This document shows positions 1 through 9,045 of a DNA stretch of 22,376 bases, piece by piece. Source of the stretch: Phytophthora quininea (Eukaryota > Oomycota > Peronosporomycetes > Peronosporales > Peronosporaceae); NCBI GenBank assembly GCA_011947345.1, contig JAAVTG010000775.1, positions 1 to 22,376 of the forward strand, in the 5' to 3' direction. The notes below the pieces were generated by a model. It was not told the DNA's origin and searched no databases. It saw only the letters and a list, made by a program, of their open reading frames with translations. Both the position numbers and the translations under genes were made by a program. The first letter of the stretch is position 1; every line of letters begins with the position of its first letter.

Positions 1-58
1 CTACAACAACGAAAAAAACATTCAGCAAAAGGATCGTCAACAACTGCCGTGTACTTAC
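1..58 (-). other. Spliceosomal intron, 58 nt, first intron of the probable MATE gene
   Basis: On the minus strand the segment starts GTAAGT (58-53) and ends in a pyrimidine-rich tract with a seven-T run (18-12) followed by TAG at 3-1. A branch-point-like GCTGAAT lies before the T run. Donor, tract and acceptor at this spacing match the very short introns of oomycetes and other compact eukaryotic genomes. The acceptor falls on the first base of the window, so the next exon cannot be read. Without splicing, the reading frame also happens to stay open through the intron, so the splice call rests on the signals and not on a stop codon. Confidence 0.55.
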
Positions 59-298
59 GACGGGGAGTACCAACAAGAGTAGGGTCTTGAGTTCTTGACC
101 AACGTGCGGCTGTGGTTCCTCTGCTGCTTCCTGAGCAGTCTTTGGCTCCGGTTCTGCTTCATCGTCTTCGCAGTCCGTGATGGTAATGCACGACGACTCT
201 GTGCTCGGCACTGGCTTGTACTCCTCGATCTCGAAGCCCGCCTCCTTCTGCACGATACAAATTGGACCCAACGGGAGACTTTGAGTTTCATGACCCAT
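59..298 (-). CDS. 5' exon of a probable MATE-family transporter gene (partial, runs off the left edge)
   Basis: Reading the minus strand from the ATG at 298-296 gives exactly 80 open codons to position 59, where a consensus GTAAGT splice donor begins, so the intron is phase 0. The first ~70 residues are hydrophilic, with an acidic and proline-rich stretch (TDCEDDEAEPEP, residues 41-52), as expected for a cytosolic N-terminal tail. Residues 69-80 (ELKTLLLLVLPV) turn hydrophobic and resemble the start of the first transmembrane helix in MATE transporters. MATE proteins are multispanning membrane antiporters that export organic cations, drugs or metabolites using an H+ or Na+ gradient. The family call rests on this short motif plus the adjacent same-strand MATE pseudogene, so it is an inference; the exon structure itself is directly visible. 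Downstream exons lie left of the window. An overlapping minus-strand frame (291-55) and plus-strand frame (95-322) are treated as shadows. Confidence 0.6.
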
Positions 299-571
299 CG
301 TTCACGAAGGTCGAGTTGCTGAATGGTTATCTCAATTGCATCCTAGCTTTGTCTTCCGTCACGAAATCCGCCCGTCGCCTACGACGGGAAACGAGTTCAA
401 GTTCAAAACTGCCCACGTCAATAAGCTGCAAGGTTCGACCGATCGAAAGCTGCAGGGCGACGGAACCAAGGACTAGGATCGATCACCAAAAGTGTCATAG
501 CCTGTCATATAACTGCCAACAAAAGTTAAAGTTATTCAGCATTTCGTTGTGAAGCGACCGATTCATCGCGC
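299..571. other. Intergenic region upstream of the probable MATE exon
   Basis: This stretch separates the end of the MATE pseudogene from the ATG at 298 and should hold the promoter of the minus-strand gene. I see no convincing gene in it. It contains several small sequence symmetries: a 7-bp perfect inverted repeat with a 4-nt loop (371-377 and 382-388), a 5-bp inverted repeat (434-438 and 443-447), a direct repeat AAGCTGCA at 423-430 and 447-454, a tandem GTTCAA pair at about 395-406, and TGTCATA at 493-499 and 503-509. None matches a regulatory element I can name with confidence. An oomycete initiator consensus was looked for and not found convincingly. Confidence 0.5.
371..388. repeat. 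Short perfect inverted repeat (7-bp arms, 4-nt loop)
   Basis: CCCGTCG at 371-377 is followed by CCTA and then its exact reverse complement CGACGGG at 382-388. It lies 73-90 bp upstream of the minus-strand ATG at 298. It could be a protein-binding site or a transcribed hairpin in the 5' leader of the transporter gene, or chance. Only the symmetry is directly supported. Confidence 0.5.
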
Positions 572-1202
572 TTATGAACTTTGTCTGCTTAAAACCAACC
601 GCAGAGATACCGACACGAGTGTGGCACCGCCGAGCCAAGCCAAAGCCCGACGTCGCCCATGTGGAACTGGAAGGCGAACAGCACAGCACTCTATATGCCG
701 AAGGCGTAATACGCGATGATGTTGCCTTTTGCTTCAGCGCCACAACAGACTCCTTGCAGTGCGTTGTTGAGTCCGCCGAGCACTTCGAACAGAGCCCAAA
801 CCGCCAAAACGTTTGCTGCCAGAGCGATTCCCTCTCAGTCGCTGAGGAAGAGCGTAGGCACCGTCGTATTGAAGGTGAACAAAGGCGAGGGCCAGCAGCG
901 TCGAGATCACAAAGCCACTACCGGTGCGATCCTGCAGATCAAATTTGCTTGTCATGGCGCGTTCGCCCCGAAAGAGTTTCCGATTCGAATACTCACCGCA
1001 ACTCCGATGCCTTTAAGCGCCATGAAAACGATGTTGTGGACATTGGCGGCATGGACACTCATCGGTATAACCGAGTTGGGCAGCATCCGGCCATCAACGT
1101 AAGGAGTTCGATGGCGCCCCATTCCAGCATCGACATAAACATACCGGGCACACCCAGTTGGAGGAAGATCTTGGCGCGTACTACAGCAACGCTCAAATCC
1201 CA
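572..1202 (-). pseudogene. MATE efflux transporter pseudogene, C-terminal half
   Basis: Minus-strand translation from 1202 gives KIFLQLGVPGMFMSMLEW, matching the conserved motif that opens the second half of eukaryotic MATE transporters (about TM7). After a 1-nt loss near 1087 the next frame gives NSVIPMSVHAANV and then VAVSIRIGNSFGANAP, the hallmark R-x-G-N-x-x-G-A-N segment. The same frame later shows LAVWALFEVLGGLNNALQGV, GNIIAYYAFGI and FHMGDVGLWLG, all typical of the family's last helices. Four stops interrupt that frame (954-952, 909-907, 837-835, 693-691). The hydrophobic segment near 905-850 is read better in another frame, and a further shift near 640 leads to TLVSVSLRLVLSR and a stop at 574-572. 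The N-terminal half is missing: only 70 bp separate the first recognisable residue from the retroelement array. A gene of about 450-550 codons is expected, and roughly 210 codons' worth remains. The 215-codon plus-strand frame at 574-1221 is its antisense shadow. Confidence 0.85.
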
Positions 1203-1272
1203 GTCATTTCACCACGAATGAAATAAGCGCCGGTCTTGTCGGATCTCTAGACGAAGTCTTGCGTGTCGAGCG
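1203..1272. other. Junction segment between MATE pseudogene and repeat array
   Basis: These 70 bp belong neither to the recognisable MATE homology nor to the tandem repeat. Aligning unit 1 to unit 2, homology begins at 1273; 1272 and 1271 already differ from the corresponding bases before unit 2. On the minus strand a short open stretch reads into the pseudogene in a different frame and could be further eroded transporter sequence. No target-site duplication can be tested because the right end of the array is outside the window. Confidence 0.5.
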
Positions 1273-1274
1273 CG

Positions 1275-1476
1275 TGTGACGTAGCCGATGTCAGTTGTTC
1301 ACGGCCGCGACGAGGTTGTCAATGATCACAACTGTTGTTTACTTAGGAGAGGAAGCATCGAAGATTACTACCAAAGGACTGGCCACCAGAGCAGCTAGCA
1401 GATAGAAGTCTCTCTGAAAACAACAATGCACTTTTCAATTTACCGCCACCGGAGTAATACCTACAACGTCATAACA
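1275..1476 (+). repeat. LTR-like segment of unit 1 (left array edge); 3' boundary tentative
   Basis: The segment begins TGTGACG exactly at the left edge of array homology, and in later units the same TG follows a polypurine stretch, the standard arrangement for an LTR start. A plausible end is ATAACA at 1471-1476: CGTCATAACA is a near reverse complement of TGTGACG and gives the usual TG...CA ends with a length of 202 bp. No tRNA-like primer-binding site starting TGG follows at 1477, so the 3' edge is uncertain; TCTGCA at 1521-1526 and TTGCA at 1616-1620 are other CA-ending options. Unit 1 has T at 1289 where other units have C. Related LTR-like starts are at each unit start given in the array entry. 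Confidence 0.5.
1292..1334 (+). repeat. Inverted repeat CAGTTGT...ACAACTG in the LTR-like region
   Basis: CAGTTGT at 1292-1298 and its exact reverse complement ACAACTG at 1328-1334 enclose 29 nt, potentially a stem-loop in an LTR transcript. It follows directly after the TGACGT element and is repeated at the same offset in all units. Function is unknown. Confidence 0.45.
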
Positions 1477-1530
1477 TAGTAGCACTTGAAATAGTTACTC
1501 CAAGCTTCGCCTTATACTCCTCTGCAAGAC

Positions 1531-1600
1531 CATCGCGTCAGCACCCCAAGACCATCGAGTCCAGATACTACAAGTTCATCGAGCCAAGGCCATCGCGTCA
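1531..1600 (+). repeat. Leader cluster of four CATCG(C/A)G motifs upstream of gag
   Basis: CATCGCG at 1531, CATCGAG at 1553, CATCGAG at 1577 and CATCGCG at 1591 occur in 70 bp, with spacings of 22, 24 and 14. The two outer copies extend to CCATCGCGTCA. The cluster sits 21-90 bp before the gag ATG and recurs in every unit. It may be a degenerate minisatellite, a packaging/leader RNA element, or remains of local duplication in the parental element; none of these can be decided from sequence alone. Confidence 0.45.
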
Positions 1601-1620
1601 AGAACCTGTAGCAAATTGCA

Positions 1621-2363
1621 ATGGAAGAAACCAACGCGCAAACGTTGGGTGACGTCTTCGCGGCGATCATACGCCAACAAACGGACTTCCAGACGGTGAT
1701 GCAACAACAATTCGCCCAGAGCAAAGCACGCATTGACGCCCTAACATCACGATTTTCGGCCCCGCGTAGAACCCAACCGCCGACATAACACGGCAAGCTC
1801 TCGGAGGATCTTGAATTGTGGTTCTTCGCTATTGAGCAATTTTATGCGGACTTCCATCCTCAAATGACTGAGGAATCATCACTGTTTGTGACTATGATCT
1901 CGTGCCATTTGGGCACTACGCCGATGAATTGGTATCGGCAGTTTTCGCTTGAGTGCGACGCTACCGGCACCATAAAGTCGTGGACTACGTTCAAGTCGGA
2001 GATGCGGCGCCGTTTTCTTCCGCCCGACCACGAGTTCAGCCTTCGCGAACGCCTTTGTGCGCTTCGCCAAAGGGCAATCTCCACGATTACATCGCGGAGT
2101 TCCAAAATCTTTTGATTCAATACACCCTCCCCATCTCGCCGCTGGAGCTCCGATTTTACTTCCAGGAAGGGTTGAAGGCAGCTACTGCCAAGCACCTTCG
2201 TGAGCATCACCCCGACAACTTAGAGCAAGCCATTGAGCTTGCGCTACGGTTCGACCATTCGAGTCACTACCATCAGCCAGTGACTACGGACTGGGAGATA
2301 ACCGCAACGTGTCACCGTTGCAACAAGGTGGGCCACATCGCTCCCAACTGCCCCGACAAGTAA
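1621..2363 (+). pseudogene. gag pseudogene, unit 1 (Ty3/gypsy-type, CCHC zinc knuckle)
   Basis: Gag packages the retrotransposon RNA into virus-like particles. From ATG 1621 the frame runs 55 codons (glutamine-rich, possibly helical N-terminus) to a TAA at 1786-1788. The same frame then continues with a retrotransposon-gag core: LWFFAIEQFYADFH, NWYRQF (W104) and WTTFKSEMRRRFLPPD (W121-D136), ending at a TGA at 2113-2115. Homology moves by -1 at about 2068-2073 (CCAAAGGGC) into a second frame giving LHDYIAEFQNLLIQYTLP, later LEQAIELALRF, then the knuckle CHRCNKVGHIAPNC (C-x2-C-x4-H-x4-C, 2310-2351) and TAA at 2361-2363. One nonsense codon and one frameshift therefore kill it. No canonical -1 slippery heptamer is present at the shift, so programmed frameshifting is unlikely. 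Unit 1 has the four-T run (2110-2113). Other units carry the same lesions; their entries list only differences. Confidence 0.9.
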
Positions 2364-2371
2364 GCCTCCGT

Positions 2372-2388
2372 CTTCTGAAAGGAGGTCG
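2372..2388 (+). other. Polypurine-tract-like stretch at the unit 1/unit 2 junction
   Basis: GAAAGGAGG (2377-2385), nine purines in a row, is followed by TCG and then the LTR-like TGTGACG at 2389. A purine run immediately 5' of the downstream LTR is where plus-strand DNA synthesis is primed in LTR retrotransposons. It lies only 13 nt after the gag stop codon, in the place where pol and its downstream sequence would be in a full element. The same junction occurs before each later unit but is absent before unit 1. Confidence 0.5.
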
Positions 2389-2390
2389 TG

Positions 2391-2407
2391 TGACGTAGCC
2401 GACGTCA
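2391..2407 (+). promoter_or_regulatory. Palindromic TGACGT...ACGTCA element at the start of the LTR-like region (unit 2 shown)
   Basis: TGACGT (2391-2396) and its reverse complement ACGTCA (2402-2407) flank a 5-nt spacer. TGACGT half-sites are the classic core bound by bZIP/CREB/TGA-type factors, and LTR U3 regions commonly carry such sites. The element recurs at the same offset in every complete unit. In unit 1 the second arm is broken by a C-to-T change at 1289. The symmetry is seen directly; regulatory function is inferred. Confidence 0.4.
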
Positions 2408-2734
2408 GTTGTTCACGGCCGCGACGAGGTTGTCAATGATCACAACTGTTGTTTACTTAGGAGAGGAAGCATCGAAGATTACTACCAAAGGACTGGCCAC
2501 CAGAGCAGCTAGCAGATAGAAGTCTCTCTGAAAACAACAATGCACTTTTCAATTTACCGCCACCGGAGTAATACCTACAACGTCATAACATAGTAGCACT
2601 TGAAATAGTTACTCCAAGCTTCGCCTTATACTCCTCTGCAAGACCATCGCGTCAGCACCCCAAGACCATCGAGTCCAGATACTACAAGTTCATCGAGCCA
2701 AGGCCATCGCGTCAAGAACCTGTAGCAAATTGCA

Positions 2735-3476
2735 ATGGAAGAAACCAACGCGCAAACGTTGGGTGACGTCTTCGCGGCGATCATACGCCAACAAACGGAC
2801 TTCCAGACGGTGATGCAACAACAATTCGCCCAGAGCAAAGCACGCATTGACGCCCTAACATCACGATTTTCGGCCCCGCGTAGAACCCAACCGCCGACAT
2901 AACACGGCAAGCTCTCGGAGGATCTTGAATTGTGGTTCTTCGCTATTGAGCAATTTTATGCGGACTTCCATCCTCAAATGACTGAGGAATCATCACTGTT
3001 TGTGACTATGATCTCGTGCCATTTGGGCACTACGCCGATGAATTGGTATCGGCAGTTTTCGCTTGAGTGCGACGCTACCGGCACCATAAAGTCGTGGACT
3101 ACGTTCAAGTCGGAGATGCGGCGCCGTTTTCTTCCGCCCGACCACGAGTTCAGCCTTCGCGAACGCCTTTGTGCGCTTCGCCAAAGGGCAATCTCCACGA
3201 TTACATCGCGGAGTTCCAAAATCTTTGATTCAATACACCCTCCCCATCTCGCCGCTGGAGCTCCGATTTTACTTCCAGGAAGGGTTGAAGGCAGCTACTG
3301 CCAAGCACCTTCGTGAGCATCACCCCGACAACTTAGAGCAAGCCATTGAGCTTGCGCTACGGTTCGACCATTCGAGTCACTACCATCAGCCAGTGACTAC
3401 GGACTGGGAGATAACCGCAACGTGTCACCGTTGCAACAAGGTGGGCCACATCGCTCCCAACTGCCCCGACAAGTAA
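2735..3476 (+). pseudogene. gag pseudogene, unit 2 (three-T form)
   Basis: Same lesions as unit 1, plus a run of three T (3224-3226) in place of four. This adds a second frameshift: the frame after CCAAAGGGC now stops at TGA instead of continuing, and the upstream frame extends further to about 3316. The zinc-knuckle part is open only as a separate frame from inside the gene to 3476. Confidence 0.88.
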
Positions 3477-3847
3477 GCCTCCGTCTTCTGAAAGGAGGTC
3501 GTGTGACGTAGCCGACGTCAGTTGTTCACGGCCGCGACGAGGTTGTCAATGATCACAACTGTTGTTTACTTAGGAGAGGAAGCATCGAAGATTACTACCA
3601 AAGGACTGGCCACCAGAGCAGCTAGCAGATAGAAGTCTCTCTGAAAACAACAATGCACTTTTCAATTTACCGCCACCGGAGTAATACCTACAACGTCATA
3701 ACATAGTAGCACTTGAAATAGTTACTCCAAGCTTCGCCTTATACTCCTCTGCAAGACCATCGCGTCAGCACCCCAAGACCATCGAGTCCAGATACTACAA
3801 GTTCATCGAGCCAAGGCCATCGCGTCAAGAACCTGTAGCAAATTGCA

Positions 3848-4590
3848 ATGGAAGAAACCAACGCGCAAACGTTGGGTGACGTCTTCGCGGCGATCATACG
3901 CCAACAAACGGACTTCCAGACGGTGATGCAACAACAATTCGCCCAGAGCAAAGCACGCATTGACGCCCTAACATCACGATTTTCGGCCCCGCGTAGAACC
4001 CAACCGCCGACATAACACGGCAAGCTCTCGGAGGATCTTGAATTGTGGTTCTTCGCTATTGAGCAATTTTATGCGGACTTCCATCCTCAAATGACTGAGG
4101 AATCATCACTGTTTGTGACTATGATCTCGTGCCATTTGGGCACTACGCCGATGAATTGGTATCGGCAGTTTTCGCTTGAGTGCGACGCTACCGGCACCAT
4201 AAAGTCGTGGACTACGTTCAAGTCGGAGATGCGGCGCCGTTTTCTTCCGCCCGACCACGAGTTCAGCCTTCGCGAACGCCTTTGTGCGCTTCGCCAAAGG
4301 GCAATCTCCACGATTACATCGCGGAGTTCCAAAATCTTTTGATTCAATACACCCTCCCCATCTCGCCGCTGGAGCTCCGATTTTACTTCCAGGAAGGGTT
4401 GAAGGCAGCTACTGCCAAGCACCTTCGTGAGCATCACCCCGACAACTTAGAGCAAGCCATTGAGCTTGCGCTACGGTTCGACCATTCGAGTCACTACCAT
4501 CAGCCAGTGACTACGGACTGGGAGATAACCGCAACGTGTCACCGTTGCAACAAGGTGGGCCACATCGCTCCCAACTGCCCCGACAAGTAA
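3848..4590 (+). pseudogene. gag pseudogene, unit 3 (four-T form)
   Basis: Four-T version, identical in all read frames to unit 1. The nonsense codon after codon 55 and the single -1 shift remain; the knuckle frame ends at TAA 4588-4590. Confidence 0.88.
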
Positions 4591-4961
4591 GCCTCCGTCT
4601 TCTGAAAGGAGGTCGTGTGACGTAGCCGACGTCAGTTGTTCACGGCCGCGACGAGGTTGTCAATGATCACAACTGTTGTTTACTTAGGAGAGGAAGCATC
4701 GAAGATTACTACCAAAGGACTGGCCACCAGAGCAGCTAGCAGATAGAAGTCTCTCTGAAAACAACAATGCACTTTTCAATTTACCGCCACCGGAGTAATA
4801 CCTACAACGTCATAACATAGTAGCACTTGAAATAGTTACTCCAAGCTTCGCCTTATACTCCTCTGCAAGACCATCGCGTCAGCACCCCAAGACCATCGAG
4901 TCCAGATACTACAAGTTCATCGAGCCAAGGCCATCGCGTCAAGAACCTGTAGCAAATTGCA

Positions 4962-5703
4962 ATGGAAGAAACCAACGCGCAAACGTTGGGTGACGTCTTC
5001 GCGGCGATCATACGCCAACAAACGGACTTCCAGACGGTGATGCAACAACAATTCGCCCAGAGCAAAGCACGCATTGACGCCCTAACATCACGATTTTCGG
5101 CCCCGCGTAGAACCCAACCGCCGACATAACACGGCAAGCTCTCGGAGGATCTTGAATTGTGGTTCTTCGCTATTGAGCAATTTTATGCGGACTTCCATCC
5201 TCAAATGACTGAGGAATCATCACTGTTTGTGACTATGATCTCGTGCCATTTGGGCACTACGCCGATGAATTGGTATCGGCAGTTTTCGCTTGAGTGCGAC
5301 GCTACCGGCACCATAAAGTCGTGGACTACGTTCAAGTCGGAGATGCGGCGCCGTTTTCTTCCGCCCGACCACGAGTTCAGCCTTCGCGAACGCCTTTGTG
5401 CGCTTCGCCAAAGGGCAATCTCCACGATTACATCGCGGAGTTCCAAAATCTTTGATTCAATACACCCTCCCCATCTCGCCGCTGGAGCTCCGATTTTACT
5501 TCCAGGAAGGGTTGAAGGCAGCTACTGCCAAGCACCTTCGTGAGCATCACCCCGACAACTTAGAGCAAGCCATTGAGCTTGCGCTACGGTTCGACCATTC
5601 GAGTCACTACCATCAGCCAGTGACTACGGACTGGGAGATAACCGCAACGTGTCACCGTTGCAACAAGGTGGGCCACATCGCTCCCAACTGCCCCGACAAG
5701 TAA
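4962..5703 (+). pseudogene. gag pseudogene, unit 4 (three-T form)
   Basis: Three-T version like unit 2, so it carries an extra frameshift between the gag core and the zinc knuckle. Units 1 to 5 alternate four-T and three-T. Confidence 0.88.
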
Positions 5704-6074
5704 GCCTCCGTCTTCTGAAAGGAGGTCGTGTGACGTAGCCGACGTCAGTTGTTCACGGCCGCGACGAGGTTGTCAATGATCACAACTGTTGTTTACTTAG
5801 GAGAGGAAGCATCGAAGATTACTACCAAAGGACTGGCCACCAGAGCAGCTAGCAGATAGAAGTCTCTCTGAAAACAACAATGCACTTTTCAATTTACCGC
5901 CACCGGAGTAATACCTACAACGTCATAACATAGTAGCACTTGAAATAGTTACTCCAAGCTTCGCCTTATACTCCTCTGCAAGACCATCGCGTCAGCACCC
6001 CAAGACCATCGAGTCCAGATACTACAAGTTCATCGAGCCAAGGCCATCGCGTCAAGAACCTGTAGCAAATTGCA

Positions 6075-6817
6075 ATGGAAGAAACCAACGCGCAAACGTT
6101 GGGTGACGTCTTCGCGGCGATCATACGCCAACAAACGGACTTCCAGACGGTGATGCAACAACAATTCGCCCAGAGCAAAGCACGCATTGACGCCCTAACA
6201 TCACGATTTTCGGCCCCGCGTAGAACCCAACCGCCGACATAACACGGCAAGCTCTCGGAGGATCTTGAATTGTGGTTCTTCGCTATTGAGCAATTTTATG
6301 CGGACTTCCATCCTCAAATGACTGAGGAATCATCACTGTTTGTGACTATGATCTCGTGCCATTTGGGCACTACGCCGATGAATTGGTATCGGCAGTTTTC
6401 GCTTGAGTGCGACGCTACCGGCACCATAAAGTCGTGGACTACGTTCAAGTCGGAGATGCGGCGCCGTTTTCTTCCGCCCGACCACGAGTTCAGCCTTCGC
6501 GAACGCCTTTGTGCGCTTCGCCAAAGGGCAATCTCCACGATTACATCGCGGAGTTCCAAAATCTTTTGATTCAATACACCCTCCCCATCTCGCCGCTGGA
6601 GCTCCGATTTTACTTCCAGGAAGGGTTGAAGGCAGCTACTGCCAAGCACCTTCGTGAGCATCACCCCGACAACTTAGAGCAAGCCATTGAGCTTGCGCTA
6701 CGGTTCGACCATTCGAGTCACTACCATCAGCCAGTGACTACGGACTGGGAGATAACCGCAACGTGTCACCGTTGCAACAAGGTGGGCCACATCGCTCCCA
6801 ACTGCCCCGACAAGTAA
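6075..6817 (+). pseudogene. gag pseudogene, unit 5 (four-T form)
   Basis: Four-T version; first of a run of six consecutive four-T units (5-10). Confidence 0.88.
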
Positions 6818-7188
6818 GCCTCCGTCTTCTGAAAGGAGGTCGTGTGACGTAGCCGACGTCAGTTGTTCACGGCCGCGACGAGGTTGTCAATGATCACAAC
6901 TGTTGTTTACTTAGGAGAGGAAGCATCGAAGATTACTACCAAAGGACTGGCCACCAGAGCAGCTAGCAGATAGAAGTCTCTCTGAAAACAACAATGCACT
7001 TTTCAATTTACCGCCACCGGAGTAATACCTACAACGTCATAACATAGTAGCACTTGAAATAGTTACTCCAAGCTTCGCCTTATACTCCTCTGCAAGACCA
7101 TCGCGTCAGCACCCCAAGACCATCGAGTCCAGATACTACAAGTTCATCGAGCCAAGGCCATCGCGTCAAGAACCTGTAGCAAATTGCA

Positions 7189-7931
7189 ATGGAAGAAACC
7201 AACGCGCAAACGTTGGGTGACGTCTTCGCGGCGATCATACGCCAACAAACGGACTTCCAGACGGTGATGCAACAACAATTCGCCCAGAGCAAAGCACGCA
7301 TTGACGCCCTAACATCACGATTTTCGGCCCCGCGTAGAACCCAACCGCCGACATAACACGGCAAGCTCTCGGAGGATCTTGAATTGTGGTTCTTCGCTAT
7401 TGAGCAATTTTATGCGGACTTCCATCCTCAAATGACTGAGGAATCATCACTGTTTGTGACTATGATCTCGTGCCATTTGGGCACTACGCCGATGAATTGG
7501 TATCGGCAGTTTTCGCTTGAGTGCGACGCTACCGGCACCATAAAGTCGTGGACTACGTTCAAGTCGGAGATGCGGCGCCGTTTTCTTCCGCCCGACCACG
7601 AGTTCAGCCTTCGCGAACGCCTTTGTGCGCTTCGCCAAAGGGCAATCTCCACGATTACATCGCGGAGTTCCAAAATCTTTTGATTCAATACACCCTCCCC
7701 ATCTCGCCGCTGGAGCTCCGATTTTACTTCCAGGAAGGGTTGAAGGCAGCTACTGCCAAGCACCTTCGTGAGCATCACCCCGACAACTTAGAGCAAGCCA
7801 TTGAGCTTGCGCTACGGTTCGACCATTCGAGTCACTACCATCAGCCAGTGACTACGGACTGGGAGATAACCGCAACGTGTCACCGTTGCAACAAGGTGGG
7901 CCACATCGCTCCCAACTGCCCCGACAAGTAA
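7189..7931 (+). pseudogene. gag pseudogene, unit 6 (four-T form)
   Basis: Four-T version with no difference from unit 5 noted. Confidence 0.88.
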
Positions 7932-8302
7932 GCCTCCGTCTTCTGAAAGGAGGTCGTGTGACGTAGCCGACGTCAGTTGTTCACGGCCGCGACGAGGTTG
8001 TCAATGATCACAACTGTTGTTTACTTAGGAGAGGAAGCATCGAAGATTACTACCAAAGGACTGGCCACCAGAGCAGCTAGCAGATAGAAGTCTCTCTGAA
8101 AACAACAATGCACTTTTCAATTTACCGCCACCGGAGTAATACCTACAACGTCATAACATAGTAGCACTTGAAATAGTTACTCCAAGCTTCGCCTTATACT
8201 CCTCTGCAAGACCATCGCGTCAGCACCCCAAGACCATCGAGTCCAGATACTACAAGTTCATCGAGCCAAGGCCATCGCGTCAAGAACCTGTAGCAAATTG
8301 CA

Positions 8303-9045
8303 ATGGAAGAAACCAACGCGCAAACGTTGGGTGACGTCTTCGCGGCGATCATACGCCAACAAACGGACTTCCAGACGGTGATGCAACAACAATTCGCCCA
8401 GAGCAAAGCACGCATTGACGCCCTAACATCACGATTTTCGGCCCCGCGTAGAACCCAACCGCCGACATAACACGGCAAGCTCTCGGAGGATCTTGAATTG
8501 TGGTTCTTCGCTATTGAGCAATTTTATGCGGACTTCCATCCTCAAATGACTGAGGAATCATCACTGTTTGTGACTATGATCTCGTGCCATTTGGGCACTA
8601 CGCCGATGAATTGGTATCGGCAGTTTTCGCTTGAGTGCGACGCTACCGGCACCATAAAGTCGTGGACTACGTTCAAGTCGGAGATGCGGCGCCGTTTTCT
8701 TCCGCCCGACCACGAGTTCAGCCTTCGCGAACGCCTTTGTGCGCTTCGCCAAAGGGCAATCTCCACGATTACATCGCGGAGTTCCAAAATCTTTTGATTC
8801 AATACACCCTCCCCATCTCGCCGCTGGAGCTCCGATTTTACTTCCAGGAAGGGTTGAAGGCAGCTACTGCCAAGCACCTTCGTGAGCATCACCCCGACAA
8901 CTTAGAGCAAGCCATTGAGCTTGCGCTACGGTTCGACCATTCGAGTCACTACCATCAGCCAGTGACTACGGACTGGGAGATAACCGCAACGTGTCACCGT
9001 TGCAACAAGGTGGGCCACATCGCTCCCAACTGCCCCGACAAGTAA
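8303..9045 (+). pseudogene. gag pseudogene, unit 7 (four-T form)
   Basis: Four-T version with no difference from unit 5 noted. Confidence 0.88.

Noticed and set aside
55..291. 78-codon minus-strand frame rich in arginine and serine
   Set aside because: It overlaps the better-supported 80-codon exon in another frame and looks like an off-frame reading of it.
318..340. Oomycete initiator-like element (minus strand CCATTCAG) upstream of the MATE exon
   Set aside because: It matches the pyrimidine-rich initiator consensus only in part and lacks a convincing flanking element.
574..1221. 215-codon plus-strand open frame in the left flank
   Set aside because: It lies antisense to the MATE pseudogene, has no recognisable domain, and its composition fits a shadow of the minus-strand transporter codons.
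1512..1796. 94-codon minus-strand frame repeated in every unit
   Set aside because: It is antisense to the leader and gag N-terminus, and shows no known domain. Its conservation only reflects identity of the units.
2068..2075. Programmed ribosomal frameshift in gag at CCAAAGGGC
   Set aside because: The required shift is -1 but the codons CGC CAA AGG do not form a canonical slippery heptamer, and an upstream nonsense codon is also fixed. A 1-nt deletion in the founder is simpler.
1860..2210. Minus-strand frames of 116, 81 and 63 codons over gag
   Set aside because: These are antisense shadows of the gag core, with no independent evidence of coding.
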